Origin: Chromera velia
Taxonomy: Eukaryota; Sar; Chromeraceae
DNA length: 42,272 nt
NCBI GenBank assembly: GCA_018398765.1
Contig: JAHBMJ010000706.1
Coordinates: 1 to 42,272 of the forward strand
Direction of reading: 5' to 3'
This document shows, in pieces, positions 32,839-42,272 of this stretch. Position 1 is the stretch's first letter. Every line of letters begins with the position of its first letter. Made by a program: the position numbers and the translations under genes. Under the pieces are notes generated by a model. That model did not search any database. It saw only the letters and a list, made by a program, of their open reading frames with translations, and was not told the DNA's origin.

Positions 32839-35393
32839 ATGGAAGCACAGGAGATGCTGCCAGAGATTCTCTTTCATGTGCGAGAGTTTCGAGCGGTGTG
32901 CGACTCCGAGCTCTGCCGCGCCGTCTTGTCCTGGAAGGAGACGGGGGAGACGGCAGAAGAGTCAGACCTCCTTCTGCTTCTTCGTCTTGGGGGAAACGTC
33001 AACTGCAGGGTGATCCACCAGGACTTTCCCGAAGGAGAATCTCCTCCTATTTTGTACTTCGCAATCTTGAATGGTCTGGACGGTGCGGCCAGGATGCTCA
33101 TGAGGTTCGGGGCTCGTCTCCGCCCCTATCCCGAGCTTCAGGCATCTCACCTCACAGGCACAGCGTTGTTGCATGCCGAACGGGGAGCGTGCTGACTGTG
33201 CAAGCGCTTCTGGGGATGGGTGCAGACGTAGCAGCGGTGGACCGTGGTGGAAACACGGCGCTCCACTGCGCCTCTCAGTTTCGACATTTTCGGGGGCCAG
33301 ACTGCTTTTGGAGGCGGGGGCGAACGTTCACATGGCAAATCCCGAAGGGAGCACGGCACTGTGTGTCGCTGCAGGAGAAGAAGGTACGGAGGTGGTAAAG
33401 CTTCTTCTGGCGGCAGGCGCAAATGTAAATGCTGCAGATACGAACGGAAAAACGGCACTCTTTTTGGCTTGTCAGAACGGACAAGATCGTTTTTTGTCAA
33501 CGCCGTGGGGCCATTATGCTTCTGCGGCGAGGAAGTGGGCAGCAGCAGAGGTTGTGCGGTCTCTTCTAGAAGCAGGAGTGGATGTTGGCCTTTCAGAAAA
33601 TCGTCGGGGTTTCACGCCTCTGCACGTAGCGTCATGGAGAGGCCACCCAGAGATCGTGACTCTGCTCCTGCGCGCAAACGCAGACGTAAACGCGACAAAA
33701 TTTGAGGGGCTCACGCCACTCGAGATCGCATCTAAGGGAGGCAATCTTCAGACAGTCAGCGCCCTCCTGGAGGCAGGGGCTGAGATCGGAAGGGCTCTGT
33801 ATGAAGCTTCACAATTTGGGCATCTCGAGATGGTCAGAGCGCTGCTTCTCACGAATCCCGACGTCAACGCTCCGGCGAATGAGGATGGCTCGACGGCTCT
33901 TACGATGGCTTCCGAGATGGGCCATTTCGAGATTGTGAGAGTCCTTCTGGATGCGAAGGCAGACTCCAATCTTGTTGATCGGAGGGGGGTGTCAGCGCTC
34001 TTTTTCGCTTCTAAAGAAGGTCACGTTGACGTGGTGAGAATGCTTGTCGAGGCAGGTGCAGATGTCAACAAAGTAGATAATGCGGGGAGATCGGCGCTCC
34101 TCGCGCCTGCTCGTTTTAGTCACGTTGATGAGGTGAGAGCGCTCATTGAGACAGGTACAGATGTCAACACACAAGTGAATGACGGGTTGACGGCGCTTTT
34201 CGCGCCTGCTGGTATGGGGCACGTTGCTGTGGTGAGAGCGCTCATTGAGGCAGGTGCAAATGTCAACACAGAAGAAAATCACGGGTGGACGGCGCTTTTC
34301 GCGGCTGCTGGTATGGGACACGTTGCTGTGGTGAGAGCGCTCATTGAGGCAGGTGCAGATGTCAACACACGAGATAATGACGGGGAGATCGGCGCTCCTC
34401 ACGCCTGCTCGTTTTGGTCACGTTGCTGTGGTGAGAGCGCTCATTGAGGCAGGTGCAAATGTCAACACAGAAGAAAATCACGGGTTGACGGCGCTCGTTT
34501 TCGCTTCTAAAGAAGGTCACGTTGACGTGGCGAGAATGCTTGTCGAGGCAGGTGCAGATGTCAACACAGTAGACTGAGAGGGGATGTAGGCGCTCCAGAT
34601 TTCTGCTCAACGAGGTCACGCAGATGTGGTACGGGCCCTGTTGGGTGCAAACGCAGACGCGAACTTTGTGAACGACCACGAGGACACGGCACTTCATATC
34701 GCTTGCAGAAGAGGGCATCGTGAAGTTGTTCGCGCCCTTCTGGAAGCGGAAGTGGACAGGGAAGTCGCAGACAGTCAGGGGATGACACCTCTCTACATTG
34801 CCGTCCAACTCGGTGACACTGAGGTTGTTAGGATGCTTCTACTCGCGCATGCAGACGTGGACTCTGCAGGGCCAAATAGAAACGCAGCAGTCCATGCAGC
34901 TTGCAACTCTGGGGACGCCGACGTTCTCAGGGTTCTCCTGGAGGCCAACGCAAACATCCACGTCAAAAATAGTCTAGGTATGATCTGTAAAGTTTTAAAG
35001 TGAAATAAAGTTTAAAGTCTGATTTAAGTCTGTGGACTCTAAAATATAACTTTTGAAACGCATTTTAAATTTTTTTTGACATACATTGAAAAATGTTTTA
35101 AAAGGTTAAACAATCATAAACAACAAATCAATACACATCAATGTGTTGAAGCTTTTTATTCTTAAAGTTCTAAAACTAAGGAAGTTTTAAAGTCTAGAGT
35201 ATGTGGTCAGACTTTATTATAAAAATATCTTTACAGATCACACCTAGAAAATAGTCATGGTGCGACCCCAGTTGATGTTGCCTCTCAATCTGAACGCACT
35301 GAGATCGTGTCCGTCTTGGAAGAGGAAGAGCGCCTCAGAGAGTGGTGGGAGGTGGAAATGGAGCGGAGGTGCGGGGAAGAGGGTGAGCAGTGA
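32839..35393 (+). pseudogene. Ankyrin-repeat protein gene, frameshifted
   Basis: Starts at ATG 32839 (MEAQEMLPEIL). About 110 N-terminal residues lead into at least 14 ankyrin repeats, with pattern GxTALxxAxxxGHxxVVRxLLxAGADVN. Frame breaks: near 33170 (LLHA to CRTG), near 33290 in a run of five G, and near 34383 in a run of four G. Two in-frame stops follow: TGA 34575-34577 and a TAG 12 bp later. Repeats continue to 34973, where a 274-bp element (34974-35247) is inserted. The frame resumes (HGATPVDVASQSERTEIV) and ends at TGA 35391-35393 after a charged helix. Ankyrin repeats bind other proteins; no partner can be named. Nearly identical repeats at about 34200-34550 suggest recent internal duplication. 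The two stops make a pseudogene likely; the G-run shifts could be sequencing errors. Confidence 0.8.
34974..35247. mobile_element. 274-bp TIR element (MITE, introner-like) in the ankyrin gene
   Basis: Terminal inverted repeats of 19 bp, CTAGGTATGATCTGTAAAG at the left and the complement of CTAGGTGTGATCTGTAAAG at the right, with one mismatch. They are flanked by an 8-bp direct repeat AAAATAGT (34966-34973 and 35248-35255). The interior is AT-rich and non-coding. Element plus one duplication is 282 bp (a multiple of 3), so precise removal restores the ankyrin frame. The ends supply GTATGA at 34978 and ACACCTAG ending at 35247. Splicing between them removes 270 bp and also keeps the frame, adding only a few residues. 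The 8-bp duplication would suit the hAT superfamily. Confidence 0.75.
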
Positions 35394-36241
35394 GATGAGC
35401 ATAGGAAAGAGTGGGGAGTATATCGGGGGAAGGTGGGGAGTGGTGGGAAGAGAAGGAATTTTAAAAAGAGAGACAAAGAATCGTGATCGATATCAAAAAA
35501 CAAGTGAAAGCCTCTGAAATGACCTATAACTCTAAAAAAAAAAATGGCGATACACTCTAAAGTTCTAAGAAAACTTTTAAAAAAGAAAGAAAGAAAGTTT
35601 GTCTGAGTTTTAGAGGAAACTGCATTTAAGATCCGTTCCTAGCATGTCCGCCTCATTTTTAATCTTCCATCCGTCTATATAACAGTGCAACACCCCTGAC
35701 TATATTGTAACACAGTGTGCCAACACTCTAAGTTTTATTCGATCGATCAGTCTTTTATGGTTTAGTCGTCCATAACGATCGATGAGTGTACTGCAGAATC
35801 CCCTCATCTCTCCCCCTTCACCTGAATAGCCTTAATTGCGTGCCTCTGATGCACGCACTTGCTGCCCGTAGGTGGGCGACTTGCAGCTGCGTGGCCCGCG
35901 CTCAGATTTGTCCACACACCTTCCCATACCCCTGCCCTGAAGAGAACTAGAATGGTCTAGTCAAAGACATCAGTCTAGTCGCTTATACAGTTCTCTATAC
36001 AGGAATAATAATGCAAGATGTTTGTCCGGCTTCTGCTCTCATCGATTGAGAGTTGTTCCATCGAATCACCCTGAGTATTTCGCTAAGCAACTTCACAACA
36101 TGGATTGACGCATGCATTTTTTCCGTCTCCATAATGTCTCAAGCCTCGCCGTACCGATAGGTAACGCAGTAGCACGGGACCAGCCAAGTCGGGCCGACCA
36201 ATGCACGCTCGCCTCCTCTCTATAAGTGGCTGATTACATGC
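35394..36241. other. Intergenic region, possible copia 3' LTR
   Basis: No gene seen. It contains A-rich and AAAGTTCTAA words like those inside the 274-bp element (35525-35625) and a CTATATAAC box near 35675. On the minus strand, an A-run plus GGAA (36247-36261 and the bases after it) is followed by TGCATGTAATC, as expected for a polypurine tract and LTR start. The LTR would then run down toward about 35706 (TGTAACA on the + strand). The 5' partner lies outside the window, so this is unproven. Confidence 0.3.
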
Positions 36242-36246
36242 ATTCC

Positions 36247-36261
36247 TTTTTTTTTTTTTTT
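36247..36261. repeat. 15-bp T run (A run on the - strand)
   Basis: On the minus strand this is 15 A followed by GGAATG, about 215 bp downstream of the copia RNase H stop. It could be the polypurine tract of the copia element or a poly(A) remnant. Confidence 0.5.
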
Positions 36262-36478
36262 ACAGGACAATCGGAGATGGGGTCGACGTGACAGAAAGAG
36301 AGGAGTGAAAAGTGAAAAAAAGGAGTAAAAGCTCAATGGACATTGGCTTTATCAAGGGGTCAGCCACGTTGGAATGGGAAGGGACGAACGAAAGGTAGAT
36401 GGAAGCTTCATCCAGCGCATCACGGAGGGAAAGGGTGTCCAGGACGAGTGTGCAAGGCGATTTTTTGATGATGCAGAG

Positions 36479-38136
36479 CTAAAGGGACTCTATGATAGAT
36501 TGGAGGGCACGCTCGGTCGGACGGGGCATCTCACTGGAAACCAGCTTCAGCAAGTTATTGGAGTCTACCCCCACTTCAGCCGTGACTCCCGCTTTCCAGA
36601 CGCACCTCAAGACAGGCAAGAGGCACTCTAAGAAATCAACGAGGTCATGAGCAGCATAGAGTTCAGCTCGGGTGGAAGACCGGGCAACTCGCTTTTGGGA
36701 AAATGCCCGCCAGTGCAGGATGGCAGACTTCAAAGTGAAGAGCCACCCAGACTGTAGATGTACATTTCCGGCAGACCCCAATGCGACATCGCTCCATGAC
36801 TTAGTGGAGAGGGGGGATGATGTGGAAGGGACATCAGAACGAGAGATACGGAGGATGCGGGAGGTGGCGGTGTGTTGGGCATAACAGAGAAGGGAAAGGA
36901 GATAATCAGCGTCGGCGTGAGTGGAAGCGGAGGAATGACGGCTTAGTTGATTGTACCCTTGTAATAAGTCGGGGCGAGTGTTTTGTGCAACCCACAAAAG
37001 ACACCCCAACCTTTCACGAAAGGCTTTTCCTTCCTGGGCTGTCAAGAGACGGGGCGGTTCGGAGGGAAGCTCGTGAGACGATGGGGGGAGGGGGAACAAA
37101 TCAGGAGGGGGAGTGGGGACGGAAGAGAGAACAGAAGCAAAAGAATCTGCAGAATCCCCCATACCCTTAGGAAGGGGGGGAGACAGGAGGTACTCGGTTT
37201 GGTGGATATGTACGGAGTCCCATGACACATTGAAATCCATCCCTGCCCAGCGGAGGATTCTGTTCTTGGGTTTGGTGATCTTCATCTGGTAACCTCCTTT
37301 GGCTGCAATCTCGCGTGCTAGCTGAACTGCAGACCGACCAATAGGCAGGATGGCAAAGTCGTCAACAAACATGGGAAGGATACCAAGGAGGCGGGAAGTG
37401 GGGGCCTCAGGCTTACCCGTCCATTTCCACCACATGCCTCGAACAGAGGAAGGCACCCACCCTGCTGCTGCGAGCGTCTTATTGCGAGAGCGGTCCCACA
37501 AATTTCCAGAATCGCAGAGCCTGTAAAGCGTGTGGTTGAGGAGCCACAGGAACTTCCCATGGTCTGGGTGATCTTTTGGGGGATGGACATAAAGGGAATC
37601 GGAACAGAGATCCATGAGGTACGCTGTTTTCACATCGGCTACAACGATTTCACGGGGGTCAAAGTCGGAGTGAGCAAAGGCCATGGCAAGGGCAATACGC
37701 ATGGCAGACTGGGAAGCGGTAGCGCAGGACGTTGTGACTCCTTCATGGCGGTCGAAGAAAGGAGTGCCATCAGCAACGACTCGAGACTTATACGTCCAAG
37801 AACCTTCCTCAACGCGCTTCTCGGTATCAACAAAATGGGTGGGCGGCGGTGCTCGGCGTCTACTTCTGCGATCGGAACTCGCTTGTATGCATCATTGTCG
37901 GCGAGTGACTGCAACTCTGCGGCATAGGACTTAGCTCGCCCGTCGAGCTGTTCTACTGTGAGCCCCCGGCATAGGAGAGGAATGTGAGTTGTGGCAGCTT
38001 GGAATGCACTGGGCCTCACCTCAGTGTCCTCGTTCCACAAATACACAACAGACGCACCTGCAACTGGAGTCGGGTGGGAGAGAGGAAGGAAGATGGCAGC
38101 CACAGCTGCTGAGGAGGCAAGGGAATCGAAAGACAA
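36479..38136 (-). pseudogene. Ty1/copia reverse transcriptase and RNase H, broken
   Basis: The main open frame, 37702-36479, carries the copia RT signatures VADVKTAYLMD (motif A) and LPMFVDDFAIL (active site FVDD). Then comes GCLLWVAQNTRPDLLQGYNQLSR-like sequence, and RNase H with SWSDVALGS and the SSTRAELYAA motif. The RT start (YKSRVVADGTPFFDRHEG) reads in the same frame from about 37835. The upstream piece (DNDAYKRVPIAEVDAEHRR) is in another frame, so one base is lost or gained near 37840. The RNase H end (PRPTERALQSIIESL) closes at 36479. Confidence 0.85.
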
Positions 38137-38397
38137 CCGATCGGTGGGGAATACTGTTTCTGGGCTGGCAAGGAGAACACTTCGGTAAGTGTCACAGAGG
38201 TGGGAGGGGAGAGTCCCTTCGGCAGAGAGGATAATGTTTCACTCAACAACCTCTTCTGGGACCAGAAAGAAAAGCTCGGGCCCACACCCAGAAGGTTTTT
38301 GCGCACCATACAAAAGTTTGGAGCGGCCCCTGAGAGGGCACCATGCAGGCTGCATGCGTCGGCTTGCAAGAGGCTGCTTGCCGTTTGATCCCCATGT

Positions 38398-39966
38398 CTA
38401 AACCTCAACCCGTTCCTCACCTTCAGGGTCAACAGCATAGACGCTACCAAGGAAACAGCGGCCTGTGTTCTCATCCCACCAAAGAATAAGCTCATCTTTG
38501 CCAAAATCAGTGATGTCAAACTTGGGAGAGGGCGGCTGGTCAGACGGACACTGTATGTCTGAAGACTGCTGCGGTTGTTGCTGCTGTGCTTGGTGAGGAG
38601 ACCCAACGGATGTGTCCGGGCGCTCGGAAGGGGAGTCCGACAGCAACGGAACGACATAGACAGGGTGTGCCACTGGGTGGGGGCTGTCATTGGGACGGAT
38701 GCATCTGCGATGCGACAGGATAGGCCATCCAGAAGGAAGACGCAATCGGAACACATGCTCACTTATGCGCTACAGAACAGTCGCAGAAATGTAGAGGGGT
38801 GCAAGCTTGGCGCGGGGATGGTCAGGGTGATGGTAGAGGACGGACGAGCCAATGGGGAATGGGGATAAATGGGGACGTCTTGGCAGAGGGGCGACGGGAG
38901 GTTTGAAGGAGGTCACGCAGGGCGTCGATGGGAGGACTGGCTGGCTGGGCATCCCAGCATCGCTCGAATGGGCTTTTGTGAGTGGACCCTCGAGGCTGAC
39001 AATTGTATTTGACTGTGGCAAGGGAAGCAAACTCCTTCCAATGCCCCATAAAATCGTGAGCCACTCACGATGGGAACGCTCTGTTTTGCCGAGAGAGTGG
39101 TGGCTGCCTACAGGGGTCAAGGGGTTTGTGGCTTCCCGCTCAGCCAACCACTCACACCAATCACCTTGAAATTCAGGCCCATGATTGGTCATCACCTAAG
39201 GGGTGAGGTCACCCTCCAGACTGCGGGACCAACAATCATAGGCGGTACGGATTGTGGCAGAATCTTTTGTTTCGACTACCTCTTGAGCGAGCCAGTCATC
39301 ATGCTGGTCTTGGATGTGCAATGAATACCCCCTTTTCAACCCCATCACAAGGTCACAACATACTCGCTGCCCGGGGCGATCGACCTTCAAAGACCCCCGG
39401 GTGCCGTCTTCCCCATGCCTCGGCTTCACATGCACACACGTACCCCCTCGGATGCATGGGAGCAGGGCGCGTTGAACGGCACGGCGGGAAATGCTGCTAC
39501 AACCGGGAAGAAGGTCAGAAAGGGACGCACGGAGGGAACGCCAAGTGGCCTCGATGCCTGCATATCCGAACCATTCGTGATGTGCATGGATGAGTTCATC
39601 AACAGTGGCTTTGATGGAGATGGGGGGGGGGTCCTGTGAGAAAGAAGATTTTGGCTGCTGAGAAGGAGGCTGATCGGAGGCTGGAGAACTGTCACAAGAT
39701 GATGAAACGGGGGGAGAGACAGCAGATTCTCCCGAATAGGTTTTCACAACATGAGACTGGGTGCGATTTCCTCGGTGCTGCTTCTTCTGTTTGGCTGCCT
39801 TCAAACAAGCGGGGAGGTGCTTATTTGTGAGGACAACTGGAGAAAGAGACAACGGAGGGGACACAGGCGATGTAGGGTCCACCGCAATGGCCGCTGGAGA
39901 CACAGAAGGGGAATTCAAAGCAGGTGGAGACTCGGGCGGGGAAGTCCTGTCTATCTCCAGAGGCAG
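38398..39966 (-). pseudogene. Ty1/copia integrase, broken
   Basis: One frame from about 39966 to 38398 has stops at 39196-39198 and 38770-38772. A Ser/Pro-rich start is followed by a pre-integrase-like segment (HAHHEWFGYAGIEATWRSL...C..C) and the integrase core. The first Asp is present (CCDLVMGLKRGYS). The second motif reads MTNHGPEF where TDxGxEF is expected: the codon at 39184-39186 on this strand is AAT, so the catalytic Asp is Asn. The Glu is present (GKTERSHREW). The C-terminal part ends SVLYHHPDHPRAKL and FRLRLPSGWPILSHRR. Confidence 0.8.
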
Positions 39967-41528
39967 AAAAAATAGATCATTGCTGCACGGAGAAAATTAA
40001 TAACGGTGGAGGGGAGTTCCAAGGATCCAGTCTGATAGTCAAATCGCGCGCCTAGTTTGATAAGACGCTGATTGCCAATGAGTGGGGGAGTGACTGCTTC
40101 TGTTTCTATGATGGATGGTTTCAACACAGCAGGCTGCCCATTTAGTTTGCAAGGAATGGTGGCACGGCGCCGCATCCTCACTTTCATTCAACAAGCAGTA
40201 ACAACGGAAAGAGGTGTCGGCAAATCAGTCTCAGTCCATTGCAACCCTGACTCTTCAGCATGCTTGTTCAGCCAGCCACGAGTGCACATAGTACCACTTA
40301 TACCCAGATCAAGCAAATACGCAAAACCGTCAAAAGAGAAACTAGAAAAGACAGGAAGAGAAAAAGCTGACTGTGATAAATGCCCTACAGTGGCAGCTGC
40401 AAGGGAGGCCTCCGAATCTGTATCCGATGCTTCTGACTCATTCGTCTTGTCAGTTAGGGCCCCTCCCTGCTGACGAGCACGCCTCTTCCCTGATCTTGTA
40501 AACTGTCTCCCCCTCTTTCCCTGCCCACCCCCATTCCCACCGGACCCGCCCCCGCCGCCGCTGTAGCCGTAGGCCCTCAAGAGGGCAAAATGGTCACAGG
40601 CGAGGTCACAGTCACCAGTCTTGTATCCCCAGTGATCACAATCGCTGCAGTAGTGCTGTTTCAGGCACTCTTCGGGATGGTGAGTCTTGTGTTCACAGTG
40701 AGGGCGCTTTCGAGACGGTCCACTCGCATAGGGCCAAGGGTGGCCAGTGGAAGAGCGACCCGTTAGCTGCACGCCATACGTTTGTGCGGGAACGGACGGA
40801 TTGGCAAGGAGACGGGAAAAACAAGAGGGCTGGGCAAAGTAGCGGAATTTGGCTACCGCACCATCATCTCCGTCGAAAAGTATATGGGGGGCGACGCTGC
40901 TCTTGACATTCGCATGCACGGTGCTGTCGGAAATGCCGTTGATGAGGACCAGGGAAGCAAGCTGCCCCTGACGGCGGATGAGGGGGTCAAGGAGGGGAAC
41001 GAGCTTCTTCTCCACCCTCCAAGTGCTGAAATCGGTTTTGTTCCCCGCCCTGGACCACACAGGGACAATCTCTTCCTGCAACAAGAGACGGGAAATTTCT
41101 TGGCAGGCTGCCTTCACCGTCTCGATGTACTTCTCAACGTTGGGGGAGTCGGAAGTGGACAGAGTAAAAAGGGAGTGGAAGTTTGTAAACATCCGCTTGT
41201 GTTCGGTTTCCCCCGACGACTGCAAGATGATATTCTTGCAGTATTCAACATCATCAGACTCGGGGGGGGAAAGATCTGAGACAAGATCGTAGAGCTCAGG
41301 GTATTTTTGCAGACCCTGGCGGAATGCTGCTGCACGGATGTCTGACGGCACACTTGCAGGCTGCAATTTGCAGTGGTCGTCAAACGCCTTGACAATCGCA
41401 ACTCTACCCCTGTGAGTGTCCTTGAAGGGGAGCTCGTACTTCCATGTGGCGAATTTCCCTGTGTCAGTGGTAGGGGTGGGAGTCGGAGACGGAACAGAAG
41501 TGGACTGAGAAAGAAACAACTGCGCCAA
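39951..41528 (-). pseudogene. Ty1/copia gag and protease, nearly intact
   Basis: Open frame 41528-40188, then a TGA (40190-40188) and the same frame to 39951. The start codon at 41528 is TTG; a TAA lies seven codons upstream and the first in-frame ATG is near codon 113. An N-terminal gag domain (WKYELPFKDTHRG) is followed by a helical capsid-like part. A Cys/His-rich cluster comes next (CEHKTHHPEEC, HYCSDCDHWGY), instead of the usual CCHC knuckle, then a Gly/Arg-rich basic stretch. The protease has LLDLGISGTM where DSGA is typical, and the rest of the fold continues after the stop. A frameshift near 39965 leads to integrase. Confidence 0.78.
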
Positions 41529-42272
41529 TTTTGTTGATATTGGCGGTTAACAAGTCCAAGTCAGAGGGGCTGGGGCTTTGAGATGTCTGACGGCACACTC
41601 GCAGGCTGCAATTTGCAGTGGTCGTCAAACGCCTTGACAATCGTAACTCTACCCCTGTGAGTGTCCTTGAAGAGGAGCTCGTACTTCCATGCGGCGAATT
41701 TCCCTGTGTCAGTGGTAGGGATGGGAGTCGGAGACGGAACAGAAGTGGACTGAGAAAGAAACAACTGCGCCAATTTTGTTGATATTGGCGGTTAACAAGT
41801 CCAAGTCAGAGGGGCTGGGGCTTTGAGATGTCTGACGGCACACTCGCAGGCTGCAATTTGCAGTGGTCGTCAAACGCCTTGACAATCGTAACTCTACCCC
41901 TGTGAGTGTCCTTGAAGAGGAGCTCGTACTTCCATGCGGCGAATTTCCCTGTGTCAGTGGTAGGGATGGGAGTCGGAGACGGAACAGAAGTGGACTGAGA
42001 AAGAAACAACTGCGCCAATTTTGTTGATATTGGCGGTTAACAAGTCCAAGTCAGAGGGGCTGGGGCTTTGAGATGTCTGACGGCACACTCGCAGGCTGCA
42101 ATTTGCAGTGGTCGTCAAACGCCTTGACAATCGTAACTCTACCCCTGTGAGTGTCCTTGAAGAGGAGCTCGTACTTCCATGCGGCGAATTTCCCTGTGTC
42201 AGTGGTAGGGATGGGAGTCGGAGACGGAACAGAAGTGGACTGAGAAAGAAACAACTGCGCCAATTTTGTTGA
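41337..42272 (-). repeat. 245-bp tandem array of copia leader plus gag start
   Basis: GATGTCTGACGGCAC recurs at 41337, 41582, 41827 and 42072: period 245 bp, three full units and one cut by the window end. Each unit holds the first 60-odd gag codons (TTG start) and the short leader with GTTAACCGCCAATATC. In units 2-4 the frame stops after 70 codons (SKPQPL), at 41561-41773, 41806-42018 and 42051-42263. Units 2-4 look identical; unit 1, joined to the full gag, differs at about five to ten bases. The array is either a very recent expansion or an assembly effect at the sequence end. Confidence 0.9.
41524..41546 (-). other. Hairpin overlapping the copia gag start
   Basis: CGCCAAT-ATCAACAAA-ATTGGCG forms a 7-bp perfect stem that includes the TTG start codon of gag. 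It is repeated in every 245-bp unit. TTGGCG also resembles the start of a tRNA primer-binding site. Confidence 0.45.

Noticed and set aside
34978..35236. Simple intron using TTTACAG at 35230-35236 as the acceptor
   Set aside because: That join removes 259 bp and brings an immediate stop. The TIR and target duplication explain the sequence better, and the CCTAG end at 35247 keeps the frame.
36247..36261. Processed pseudogene or LINE-type tail of the copia element
   Set aside because: A polypurine tract before an LTR fits as well, and no duplication was found at the A run.
38016..38762. Minus-strand 248-codon ORF overlapping the copia integrase end
   Set aside because: It is in a different frame from the integrase and RT homology; the copia motifs explain this stretch.

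Overview
The window is eukaryotic nuclear DNA. It has spliceosomal GT-AG introns, microsatellite-rich introns, LTR retrotransposons of both the Ty3/gypsy (chromovirus) and Ty1/copia types, and no operons or ribosome binding sites. The single large host gene, the ankyrin-repeat gene and the dense retroelement load suggest a repeat-rich unicellular alga or protist. A chromerid such as Chromera would fit, but the organism is an inference I could not test.

Layout. (1) 16-12582, + strand: one large gene of at least 15 exons, open at its 5' end. All 14 introns join in phase, giving about 2,205 residues ending in a natural stop. A coiled coil and an SMC-type hinge near the C-terminus, after a long middle region with Ig-like stretches, suggest an SMCHD1/DMS3-like chromatin-silencing protein. 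Its introns carry TG/TC microsatellites, including a 45-copy 10-bp array. (2) 12799-29483: a 16.7-kb degenerate Ty3/gypsy chromovirus with two LTRs of about 0.9 kb, a 4-bp target-site duplication (ACAC), a primer-binding site, broken gag, protease, RT, RNase H, integrase (GPY/F module) and a chromodomain. A further 7.3 kb follows, holding a 50-bp minisatellite, a second copy of the LTR's palindromic motif array, a TATA-like box and a broken 430-codon ORF in the envelope position. (3) 29488-30993: AT-rich sequence with no gene seen. (4) 30994-32214, - strand: a two-exon gene for a small secreted protein. (5) 32839-35393, + strand: a divergently placed ankyrin-repeat gene with frameshifts and stops. 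A 274-bp terminal-inverted-repeat element sits in it with an 8-bp target duplication and splice-site-like ends. (6) 36479-41528, - strand: a broken Ty1/copia element (gag-protease-integrase-RT-RNase H). (7) 41337 to the window end: a 245-bp tandem array made of the copia leader and the first gag codons.

Main points. The two chromovirus LTRs differ mostly by transitions. By eye, CpA/TpG to TpA and CpG to TpG/CpA dominate, which resembles RIP or heavy cytosine-methylation decay. The 274-bp element in the ankyrin gene looks like a MITE able to act as an intron (introner-like): splicing at its own ends would keep the reading frame. The host gene is of a family tied to epigenetic silencing, but any link between it and the decayed transposons is speculation.
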